A stretch of 44,342 nt of DNA from Methylococcaceae bacterium (GTDB taxonomy: Bacteria > Pseudomonadota > Gammaproteobacteria > Methylococcales > Methylococcaceae): assembly GCA_004299145.1 (NCBI GenBank), contig SCQD01000317.1:1-44342 (forward strand), in the 5' to 3' direction. Under the pieces are notes generated by a model. The model worked only from the letters and a program-made list of their open reading frames with translations, did not search any database and had not been told where the DNA came from. This document shows positions 34,510 through 41,388 of the stretch, in pieces (the stretch's first letter is position 1; the number at the start of each line of letters is the position of its first letter). The translations under genes and the position numbers were made by a program.

Positions 34510-35351
34510 TTCCCTTTGACCTCCGTGACATTTAATGTCGCAAGCTCTGACGGCGTCAGCGGCCTCCAATCATCCAGCCCCAGCATGCGTAATTTGAGTT
34601 TGCCGTCCGGATTTGTGCTCATTTTCATCAGCGTTGCCAGCAATTTTGCGGCACCGGCATCCGCTTTCTGATGAACGACGGCCAAAGTCAGCAATATTTC
34701 CTTGCTGATGCCCAGCTGTCTTAGCTGTGAATATTGTTTTTCATTGATGTCTTTGAAGTTTTCCAGGCTTTTTTCGCTGGTCAATGCGGCGGAAGCGATG
34801 CCGAAACCGACGGCCATCAGCGCGTCTATGTCCTTGGGTACCAATACGAATTTTACGCTGCTGACAACGTCTTCGTTGGCACTGCCGACCATTTCCCTGA
34901 GTAGGTTTTCCGAATAGCTGATATTGCTCGCCGTTGCGATCTTTTTTCCTTTCAGATCGTTGATGCTTTCAATGTCATGTTGTGTCGAAAGAATTTTTCG
35001 TTGAGTCGTTTTATTGTTGGAAACCCCGATCAAGGCGGGTACCAATGATGCCTGGTCCTTGAGCATCGAGTAATGCCAGCTGGAAAGCAGCATGACTCCC
35101 TTGTCGTTTTCCGCCACAAAGCTTTCGAAATTACTCTGGTCGCTGAACGGTTGAAAGTAGTAATCGCCAAACTGCGATAAATAGGTGTCGAATGTGATTT
35201 TTAGGGAAACAAAATTGTTGATATTCGTTTCTGAATTATAAAAATAGAGAATGGACTGCGGTTCTTTTTCACCGGCTCCTGGGTAACAGGGCACGGCAAA
35301 AAACCACAGCAGTACTGCCAGAACGAAATACTTGATCAACGTTGTTTTCAT
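34506..35351 (-). CDS. PhnD-like periplasmic substrate-binding protein, sensor-associated
   Basis: The product has 281 residues. An N-terminal signal peptide (LIKYFVLAVLLWFFAVPCYP) leads to a type II periplasmic-binding fold resembling phosphate/phosphonate-binding PhnD (PF12974). The family pattern is visible in DIESINDLKGKKIATASNIS, DIDALMAVGFGIASAALTSE and the C-terminal LLATLMKMSTNPDGKLKLRMLGLDDW. Ligand residues cannot be assigned by eye, and the family binds many oxyanions or organic ligands. No phn transporter genes are present. It is the first gene of the sensor operon, with 76 bases upstream before the small membrane protein gene. Confidence 0.78.
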   Translation of the reverse strand: MKTTLIKYFVLAVLLWFFAVPCYPGAGEKEPQSILYFYNSETNINNFVSLKITFDTYLSQFGDYYFQPFSDQSNFESFVAENDKGVMLLSSWHYSMLKDQASLVPALIGVSNNKTTQRKILSTQHDIESINDLKGKKIATASNISYSENLLREMVGSANEDVVSSVKFVLVPKDIDALMAVGFGIASAALTSEKSLENFKDINEKQYSQLRQLGISKEILLTLAVVHQKADAGAAKLLATLMKMSTNPDGKLKLRMLGLDDWRPLTPSELATLNVTEVKGK

Positions 35352-35427
35352 GGTTGGATGGCCGACAGATCCCTCTACATTTTCACGGCATCAAGCCGGA
35401 GAGCTGCCGTATTGCCAAAAATTGCTT

Positions 35428-35643
35428 TCAAGCCGATGTGGGAGGCTGGGTGGCGCGGGGAAAGCAGTCGGCAAACTTTGCGCCAAAAAACATGGCGATG
35501 TAAACCAGCATGCCGACCAGGATCAGCGACAAAATGAAGGGGAAGCGGGAATGCACAAACAGCACCAGGGCAAAATCCGTCACGAACAGGCTGGTTAATA
35601 CCGGGTGTTCCAGGAATTTTTTTACTGAGAATTTACAGGCCAT
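35428..35643 (-). CDS. small two-helix membrane protein downstream of pqqE
   Basis: The product has 71 residues. Two hydrophobic segments (LTSLFVTDFALVLFV and FILSLILVGMLVYIAMFFG) are separated by a short basic turn (HSRFP), and the N-terminus is basic. I do not recognise a family. It follows pqqE by 62 bases in the same orientation, so it may be the third gene of a pqqDE operon, and it precedes the sensor operon. Composition and topology argue for a real membrane protein, but homology would be needed to confirm it. Confidence 0.5.
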   Translation of the reverse strand: MACKFSVKKFLEHPVLTSLFVTDFALVLFVHSRFPFILSLILVGMLVYIAMFFGAKFADCFPRATQPPTSA

Positions 35644-35705
35644 GTTGTTACCTCTTGATGTTGGTATTGTTTGAATAACGGTACTGTAGGTAAATCTGCA
35701 GCCGA

Positions 35706-36830
35706 TCAGTGCGGGCTTTGGGATTTCTCCACAAAGATTTTCGAATTTCGCGAGTGCCTGAATACCAATGGCCGGCTGGTCGCTGCGGTGTGATCTTTAT
35801 TGGCTGCCGCGATGGCGGCATCGATTTTGGCTCGATCGGCCGACAAGCCGCAAACGGGGTCGGTGGCATACATGTCGCCCGTCATCAAATAAGCCTGGCA
35901 GCGGCATCCGCCAAAATCCTTGTGTTTTTCCGGGCAGCTTTGGCAAGGTTCCGGCATCCACGCATCACCGCGAAAGCGGTTGAACGCGGGCGAGTCCTCC
36001 CAGATGGTTTGTATGCTGTAATCCCGCACGTTGGGGCAGTTCAGTCCCGGCAATACCCTCGCTTCATGGCAGGGCAGCGCCTGGCCGTCAGGGGCTATGG
36101 TCAGAAACGTCGTGCCCCAGCCGTTCATGCAGGCTTTGGGCCGGTCTTCGTAGTAATCCGGCACGACGTAGTAAATTTTCATTTTGCCGGCCATCCGCGT
36201 TTTGTATTCCTGCGCGATGGCTTCCGCTTCGATGAATTGCGCCTGGGTAGGCAGCAATTGGTCACGGTTGAGCAGCGCCCAGCCATAGTATTGGCAGTTG
36301 GCCAGCTCCAGATAATCCGCCCCCAGTTCCACCGCCATATCCAGGATTTCGCGCATCTGATGGATGTTTTGCCGATGGATGACCACGCACAGCACCATGG
36401 GATAACCGTGCCGCTTGATCAGGTGCGCTACGGCTTTTTTGTGCTCGAAGCTTTCCGTGCCGGCCAGGAAATCGTTCAGCGTTTTTTCCGGGGACTGGAT
36501 GCTGATCTGAATATGGTCCAACCCGGCGCTTTTCAGAGCGACGATTTTAGGTTCATCCAAACCATAGCCGGAACTGATCAGGTTGCTGTAATAGCCTAAA
36601 TTCCTGGCGTGTTGCACCAGTTCCGGCAAATCCGGGCGGATCAAGGGTTCGCCGCCGGAGAGCCCCAGTTGCACGGCCCCCATGGCGCGGGCCTCACTGA
36701 ACACCCGTTTCCACTCGTCCGTCGTCAGCTCATTGCTGTGGGCGACATAGTCCAGTGGGTTGGAACAGTAAGGGCATTGCAAGGGGCAGCGGTAGGTCAG
36801 CTCCGCCAGCAGCCAGCGTGGTTTAGTCAT
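35706..36830 (-). CDS. pqqE: PqqA peptide cyclase PqqE (radical SAM/SPASM)
   Basis: The product has 374 residues from the ATG at 36828-36830. The radical-SAM cluster motif is CPLQCPYC near the N-terminus, followed by [14 protein letters not shown]. The C-terminal SPASM domain has the expected cysteines: [40 protein letters not shown] and DPVCGL. PqqE forms the Glu-Tyr C-C bond in the precursor peptide PqqA during PQQ biosynthesis, with PqqD as peptide chaperone. It overlaps pqqD by eight bases. pqqA, pqqB and pqqC are not next to it, which is unusual for a complete pqq operon. Confidence 0.95.
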   Translation of the reverse strand: MTKPRWLLAELTYRCPLQCPYCSNPLDYVAHSNELTTDEWKRVFSEARAMGAVQLGLSGGEPLIRPDLPELVQHARNLGYYSNLISSGYGLDEPKIVALKSAGLDHIQISIQSPEKTLNDFLAGTESFEHKKAVAHLIKRHGYPMVLCVVIHRQNIHQMREILDMAVELGADYLELANCQYYGWALLNRDQLLPTQAQFIEAEAIAQEYKTRMAGKMKIYYVVPDYYEDRPKACMNGWGTTFLTIAPDGQALPCHEARVLPGLNCPNVRDYSIQTIWEDSPAFNRFRGDAWMPEPCQSCPEKHKDFGGCRCQAYLMTGDMYATDPVCGLSADRAKIDAAIAAANKDHTAATSRPLVFRHSRNSKIFVEKSQSPH

Positions 36831-37134
36831 CGTGTTGCCGAATCCAGCCGTTGGCAAGCGCTACTTCCAGAAACTCGGTCACGTCGTTTTTGAGTTCGGA
36901 AGCGTTGAACTGGGCTTCCAGCGCCGCCACCAGTGCATCCAGGCTGCGACCGTCACACAGCTTGAGGATTTCGGCGGCGCTGGGGTTAAGTTCCACCATG
37001 CCTTCCGGATAAAGGATGACGTATTTTTGCTGGGCATCTTCCCATTGCAAGCGATGCAGCGGTGAAAACCGCAGGCGGCAATCGGAGCGGAGCTGGCCGT
37101 GGTTGCCGGTCGGGGGAGGGGGGGTGTCGCTCAT
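36823..37134 (-). CDS. pqqD: PQQ biosynthesis peptide chaperone PqqD
   Basis: The product has 103 residues from the ATG at 37132-37134. After a short proline-rich head, the family core reads [44 protein letters not shown] and [12 protein letters not shown]. PqqD binds the precursor PqqA and presents it to PqqE; the overlap with pqqE fits that partnership. The longer ORF-track start adds 29 residues that do not belong to the family. No PqqA-like peptide was found nearby on either strand. Confidence 0.92.
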   Translation of the reverse strand: MSDTPPPPTGNHGQLRSDCRLRFSPLHRLQWEDAQQKYVILYPEGMVELNPSAAEILKLCDGRSLDALVAALEAQFNASELKNDVTEFLEVALANGWIRQHDD

Positions 37135-37167
37135 GGAAGGTTTCTTTTGGCGTACTTCAAAAACGCT

Positions 37168-37196
37168 ATCGTAGCATAACCAGTCCGCCGAAAAGC
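37168..37196 (-). promoter_or_regulatory. candidate extended -10 promoter for pqqDE
   Basis: On the minus strand TGC-TACGAT (an extended -10; the hexamer is at 37168-37173) lies about 35 bases before the pqqD start, with a poor -35 (CTTTTC-like) at the expected distance. This is weak support, noted because it is the best candidate in the ~200-base gap between cysD and pqqD. Confidence 0.25.
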
Positions 37197-37337
37197 ACAG
37201 CTCCAGCCGTCCAGAGCGCAATATACATAAGCCGGGGCTTCACCGGTCGCCGCGCGCTCGTCGAATGGGGGCATTCGATAAGCTCACGGCTCGCTGCCAA
37301 CGGCTTAATTTGAGATATTGCCGGCCGGGTGGGAAAA

Positions 37338-38246
37338 CTAAAAATACCCTTCCATTTTTTTCTGCTCCATGGAGCCGGCCTGATCGTGGTCTATCATGCG
37401 GCCCTGGCGCTCCGAAGTGGTGGTGAGCAGCATTTCCTGGATGATTTCCGGCAGGGTGGTAGCGCTGGACTCCACGGCGCCGGTGAGCGGATAGCAGCCC
37501 AGGGTGCGGAAACGCACGGTTTTCATTTCCGGCACTTCGCCGGGTTCCAGCGGCATGCGCTCGTCGTCGACCATGATCCAGGTGCCGTCGCGCAGCACGA
37601 CCGGACGCGGTTTGGCGAAGTACAGGGGGACGATGGGGATGCTTTCCAGATAGATGTATTGCCAGATGTCCAGTTCCGTCCAGTTGGACAGGGGGAACAC
37701 GCGGATGGATTCGCCTTTGTTGATCTTGCCGTTGTACAGGTTCCACAGTTCGGGGCGCTGGCTTTTCGGGTCCCAGCGGTGGTTTTTGTCGCGGAATGAG
37801 TAAACGCGCTCTTTGGCGCGGGATTTTTCTTCGTCGCGGCGGGCGCCGCCGAAAGCCGCGTCGAACTGGAATTTGTCCAGCGCTTGCTTGAGCCCTTCGG
37901 TTTTCATGATGTCCGTGTGCTTTTTGCTGCCGTGGCTGAATGGACCTATGCCTTGGGCCACACCTTCCTCGTTGATGTGCACGATCAGATCCAGCCCCAA
38001 TTCCTGGGCGCGCTGGTCGCGGAATTCAATCATTTCGCGGAATTTCCAGGTGGTGTCGACGTGCATCAGTGGGAACGGCGGCTTGCCGGGATAAAAAGCC
38101 TTCATGGCCAGGTGCAGCATGACCGCCGAGTCTTTGCCGATGGAGTACAGCATGACGGGGCGTTCAAATTCGGCTGCGACTTCACGGATGATGTGAATAC
38201 TTTCTGCTTCCAGTTGTTTGAGGTGGGTCAGTTGATAATGGGTCAT
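37338..38246 (-). CDS. cysD: sulfate adenylyltransferase subunit 2
   Basis: The product has 302 residues. It is the catalytic subunit that forms APS from ATP and sulfate in assimilatory sulfate reduction. The PP-loop motif appears as [14 protein letters not shown], and [32 protein letters not shown] and [17 protein letters not shown] are characteristic. The length is standard. Its GTPase partner cysN normally follows directly, but here the downstream gene is pqqD, about 200 bases away, so cysN must lie elsewhere or the locus has been rearranged. It is divergent from the multicopper oxidase gene. Confidence 0.96.
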   Translation of the reverse strand: MTHYQLTHLKQLEAESIHIIREVAAEFERPVMLYSIGKDSAVMLHLAMKAFYPGKPPFPLMHVDTTWKFREMIEFRDQRAQELGLDLIVHINEEGVAQGIGPFSHGSKKHTDIMKTEGLKQALDKFQFDAAFGGARRDEEKSRAKERVYSFRDKNHRWDPKSQRPELWNLYNGKINKGESIRVFPLSNWTELDIWQYIYLESIPIVPLYFAKPRPVVLRDGTWIMVDDERMPLEPGEVPEMKTVRFRTLGCYPLTGAVESSATTLPEIIQEMLLTTTSERQGRMIDHDQAGSMEQKKMEGYF

Positions 38247-38326
38247 GAGATAAGTCGTTGCGAGGGGACCGTCCAGCGGGATGTTTGGGATTTTAACAAA
38301 AACCAGGGGGGCTGGGCAGCGTAGTC

Positions 38327-39553
38327 ATGGTGTTGTTTGTTGTAAGTCATTATCATTTGTTGCTCTTTGCAACGCCTGTGAGATTTTCCTTGTCAACCTT
38401 CGACCCGCCCTTTCGTTTTTTGCCCCGCCCGGCGTTGCTGCTGGGAGCGTTCATACTGCTGTCGTTTGCCCCGCCCAGTCGGGCCGAGTTACGCACTTAC
38501 TACATTGCCGCCGAGGAAGTGCTGTGGGATTACGCGCCGTCTTATCCTGTCGACCCCATGCACGGCACGGAGTTTGGCGACAAGGAAAAAGTTTTTTTGG
38601 AAGGCAATGAAAAAGACCGCATCGGCCACCGCTATTACAAAACCCATTTTGTGGAATATACCGACGCCGCTTTTGCCACGCCCAAGCCACGCGGGCCGGA
38701 GTGGCTGCATTTGGGATTGCTGGGACCGGTGATTCGCGGCAGCGTGGGCGACACCATCAAAGTGGTGCTGAAAAACAAAACCGATAATCTGCCGGTGTCT
38801 TTGCATCCGCACGGGCTGTTTTACCGCAAAAACAGCGAAGGCACGCACTATAACGACGGCACGCTGGGCGCCGACAAGGCCGACGATCACGTGGCGCCGG
38901 GCCAGATTTACACCTATACCTGGGAAGTCCCGGAACGGGCCGGACCGGCGCCGGAAGATCAAAGCTCCATCGTCTGGCTGTATCACTCCCACGTCGATGA
39001 AACCGCCGACACCAATACCGGTCTGGTGGGGCCCATCATTATCTCGCGCAAGGGCGAACTGGATGCCAAGGGCAAGCTGCGCGGCATCGACCGCGAGTTC
39101 GTGGTGTTGTTCAGCGTGTTCGACGAAAACAAAAGCCTGTTGCTGGAAAAAAATATGGAAGAATTCGCGCCGCGCATCGACCCGGACGATGCGGAGTTCC
39201 AGGAAAGCAATCGCATGCACGCCATGAACGGCTATGTGTACGGCAATCTGCCGGGGTTGACCATGCGGGAGGGAGAAAAAGTGCGCTGGTATCAACTGGC
39301 GTTGGGGACGGAAGTCGACCTGCACACGCCGCATTGGCACGGCAACACGCTGACCAGCGATGGCCACCGCATCGACGTGCTCAACCTGCTGCCGGCTACC
39401 CATGCCACGGTGGACATGACGCCGGACAATCCCGGCGTCTGGATGTATCACTGTCACGTCAATGATCACATCGAAGCCGGCATGATGGCCGCTTATACCG
39501 TTTTGCCGAAAAGCGATAAAGTTGCGGCAAAAGGCAAGACCGGCAAGCAGTGA
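38327..39553 (+). CDS. two-domain multicopper oxidase (exported)
   Basis: The product has up to 408 residues; the GTG at 38378 is an alternative start that would leave a shorter signal peptide. The hydrophobic core FLPRPALLLGAFILLSFAPP, then SRA/E, looks like an export signal. Two cupredoxin domains carry all four HxH motifs of a trinuclear copper centre: LHPHGLF, YHSHVDE, HTPHWHG and YHCHVNDHIEAGMM. The type 1 copper ligands Cys, His and Met occur only in domain 2, while domain 1 has HSH instead of HCH. This resembles ceruloplasmin/type-B two-domain oxidases. Such enzymes oxidise metals or phenolics with O2; the substrate here is unknown. Confidence 0.85.
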   Translation: MVLFVVSHYHLLLFATPVRFSLSTFDPPFRFLPRPALLLGAFILLSFAPPSRAELRTYYIAAEEVLWDYAPSYPVDPMHGTEFGDKEKVFLEGNEKDRIGHRYYKTHFVEYTDAAFATPKPRGPEWLHLGLLGPVIRGSVGDTIKVVLKNKTDNLPVSLHPHGLFYRKNSEGTHYNDGTLGADKADDHVAPGQIYTYTWEVPERAGPAPEDQSSIVWLYHSHVDETADTNTGLVGPIIISRKGELDAKGKLRGIDREFVVLFSVFDENKSLLLEKNMEEFAPRIDPDDAEFQESNRMHAMNGYVYGNLPGLTMREGEKVRWYQLALGTEVDLHTPHWHGNTLTSDGHRIDVLNLLPATHATVDMTPDNPGVWMYHCHVNDHIEAGMMAAYTVLPKSDKVAAKGKTGKQ

Positions 39554-39605
39554 ACAGCCTGCTGGACGGCTTGACGCCGGCCATGGAAAATGGCGGCGCT
39601 GATTG

Positions 39606-39635
39606 CAGCACTACAGTGCTGGTTTATTAACTTTG
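39606..39635 (+). terminator. possible rho-independent terminator after the multicopper oxidase
   Basis: A perfect 7-bp hairpin CAGCACT-ac-AGTGCTG is followed by GTTTATTAACTTT. The stem is short and the T-tract interrupted, so the call is tentative. It is well placed, just over 50 bases after the oxidase stop and before the GGDEF gene. Confidence 0.35.
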
Positions 39636-39660
39636 TGTTTCAGACGGATGAAGCGTAGCA

Positions 39661-40572
39661 GTGCCCGATAAAAAACCCCTGGTCCTCATCGTGGACGACT
39701 CCCCCCTGAACATTCAAGTGCTGGGAGAGGCGTTGCGCGCGGATTATCGCTTGAAAGTCGCCTCCAACGGGGCGTTGGCGCTGCAGTTGGCTGCCGACCA
39801 GGATGCGCCGGATTTGATTTTGCTGGACATCATGATGCCGGACTTGGACGGTTATGAAGTCTGCAAACGCTTGAAGGATAACGACGTCACCAAAAACATC
39901 CCGGTAATTTTCGTAACGGCGAAAAACACCGGCGAGGAGATGACCAAAGGCTTTGCGCTGGGTGCGGTGGATTACATCGTCAAGCCGTTTTATACGCCGG
40001 TGGTGCTGGCCAGGGTGCGCACCCACGTTAATCTGAAGCTGAAGGCGGAATTATTGGAGTCTTTGGTGATGCGGGACGATCTTACCGGCATTCCCAACCG
40101 GCGATATTTCAACGAAGCCTATGATACCGAATGGAAGCGCGCCCAGCGGGCCGGCGATTGGTTGGCGGTAATCGTCATGGACGTCGATCATTTCAAGGAC
40201 TACAACGACAACTATGGCCATGGTCTGGGGGATGTGTGTCTACGCAAAGTAGCGACGGCTCTGGCCTTCAGCGTGGCGCGGCCGGGTGATTTGGTGGCGC
40301 GCTACGGCGGCGAGGAATTTTCCGCGATTTTGCCGAAGACCGACCTGGTGGGGGCCAGGGATGTCGCCGAACGGTTTCGCGCCGGCGTGGAAGCCGTACG
40401 CATCGCGCATTCCCATTCCAAAGCCTCCGCCGTGGTGACCATCAGCGTCGGCTATGCCGCCGCCATACCGGCCAACAGCCTCACGCCGCCGGAGTTGCTG
40501 GGCGTGGCCGACCGCATGTTGTACCGGGCCAAGCGGGGAGGGCGCAATTGCGTGAGTGGCCCGGATTTGTGA
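39661..40572 (+). CDS. response regulator diguanylate cyclase (REC-GGDEF, PleD/WspR type)
   Basis: The product has 303 residues from a GTG start. The receiver domain (LVLIVDDSPLNIQVLGEAL, phospho-Asp in LLDIMMPD, VKPF Lys) is followed by a GGDEF domain with DLTGIPNRR and the active-site RYGGEEF. The inhibitory-site motif RPGD lies five residues before GGEEF, so product inhibition is expected. It should make c-di-GMP when phosphorylated. No kinase gene is adjacent on this strand, but its sequence is strikingly similar to the REC3-GGDEF tail of the hybrid kinase ~6 kb away, making that kinase a candidate partner. Confidence 0.92.
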   Translation: MPDKKPLVLIVDDSPLNIQVLGEALRADYRLKVASNGALALQLAADQDAPDLILLDIMMPDLDGYEVCKRLKDNDVTKNIPVIFVTAKNTGEEMTKGFALGAVDYIVKPFYTPVVLARVRTHVNLKLKAELLESLVMRDDLTGIPNRRYFNEAYDTEWKRAQRAGDWLAVIVMDVDHFKDYNDNYGHGLGDVCLRKVATALAFSVARPGDLVARYGGEEFSAILPKTDLVGARDVAERFRAGVEAVRIAHSHSKASAVVTISVGYAAAIPANSLTPPELLGVADRMLYRAKRGGRNCVSGPDL

Positions 40573-40607
40573 TATTCAGTGTTTGATTGTTCCGTCACAA
40601 ACCGTTA

Positions 40608-40830
40608 TTAGAGCTTGGTTATCTTTGTGCCGACATACACGATATAAAGGTGTTCGTCGGCTTGAGTGGGATCGGAAAAATGTACGCGCATAGGGGGTGT
40701 CCGAACCCGTCTACAACAATCATACGTCCTTGCTCATTTTCCCCGAAATAGAAGACAGGCGCTGCACGGGAACGCCAATGCCGGTCAATGTGCGATCGAG
40801 TTGCCTTATTCCTGACCCTACAGGTACAGT
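40608..40830 (-). pseudogene. possible frameshifted gene remnant of unknown family
   Basis: Two minus-strand frames join across a run of five G (C on the coding strand) near 40693-40697. The first reads APVFYFGENEQGRMIVVDGF; the second continues MRVHFSDPTQADEHLYIVYV. Each half looks protein-like only up to or after that homopolymer, which suggests a single-base indel in a former gene, or a sequencing error. I do not recognise the family. The ORF-track call of 87 residues follows only one frame. The rest of the 288-base gap between the GGDEF and lipoprotein genes shows nothing else. Confidence 0.33.
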
Positions 40831-40860
40831 GACCCCATTTTTCTCGTGGGGAGCAGGGCG

Positions 40861-41388
40861 ATGACGGCGTTATATAAACCAAGGTGGCAAAGAGGGTGTT
40901 GGCTGCTGACTATGGCATTGCTGGCGGGCTGTGCCGGCACCGCCACCGTACGGCATGAACCTGTCGGCGTCGTACGAGCGACGCCGCCATCGCCGCCGGC
41001 CCAGGTGGGCGTGGTTACCCAGCCCTTGCCGGAACGCAGCGGCGAACGCCTGGTTGTGCCGGCCATGCCGGCTGCGGTGGTGGCGCTGCTGGATGAAGTG
41101 GAAACGGCGCAGCAGGCGGGCCAGTGGGAGGAGGCCGCCGCCACGCTGGAACGGGCGCTACGGGTACAGCCCAACAACGCCTGGCTGTGGCAGCGCTACG
41201 CCGAACTGCGCCTGCAGCAGGATAAGCCGCAACTGGCTTTGGATTTGGCGCTGAAATCCAAACTGTTGGCGGGCAGCGACCGCGCTTTGCTGCAAAGAAA
41301 CTGGACGTTGATCGCCGCCGCCAAGCGCCGCCTGGGCGATGTGGCCGGGGCCGAGGCTGCGGAAAAACAAGCGGGCGGGCTGCCTTGA
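40861..41388 (+). CDS. TPR-containing lipoprotein
   Basis: The product has 175 residues from the ATG at 40861, preceded by a GGGGAGCAGGG-type ribosome-binding region. Signal peptide and lipobox: LLTMALLAGC (Cys at ~25) followed by Ala-Gly. After a proline-rich linker the C-terminal ~100 residues form about two to three TPR-like helical hairpins (AQQAGQWEEAAATLERALRV, NNAWLWQRYAELRLQQDKPQ). TPR lipoproteins typically scaffold envelope complexes; the partner is unknown. It overlaps the next gene by four bases (TTGA), although coupling of an envelope lipoprotein to a DNA helicase need not be functional. Confidence 0.82.
   Translation: MTALYKPRWQRGCWLLTMALLAGCAGTATVRHEPVGVVRATPPSPPAQVGVVTQPLPERSGERLVVPAMPAAVVALLDEVETAQQAGQWEEAAATLERALRVQPNNAWLWQRYAELRLQQDKPQLALDLALKSKLLAGSDRALLQRNWTLIAAAKRRLGDVAGAEAAEKQAGGLP

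Noticed and set aside
40619-40882. 87-residue minus-strand ORF as an intact gene
   Set aside because: Its start overlaps the start of the TPR lipoprotein gene and its C-terminal part reads less protein-like than the alternative frame; listed instead as a possible frameshifted remnant.
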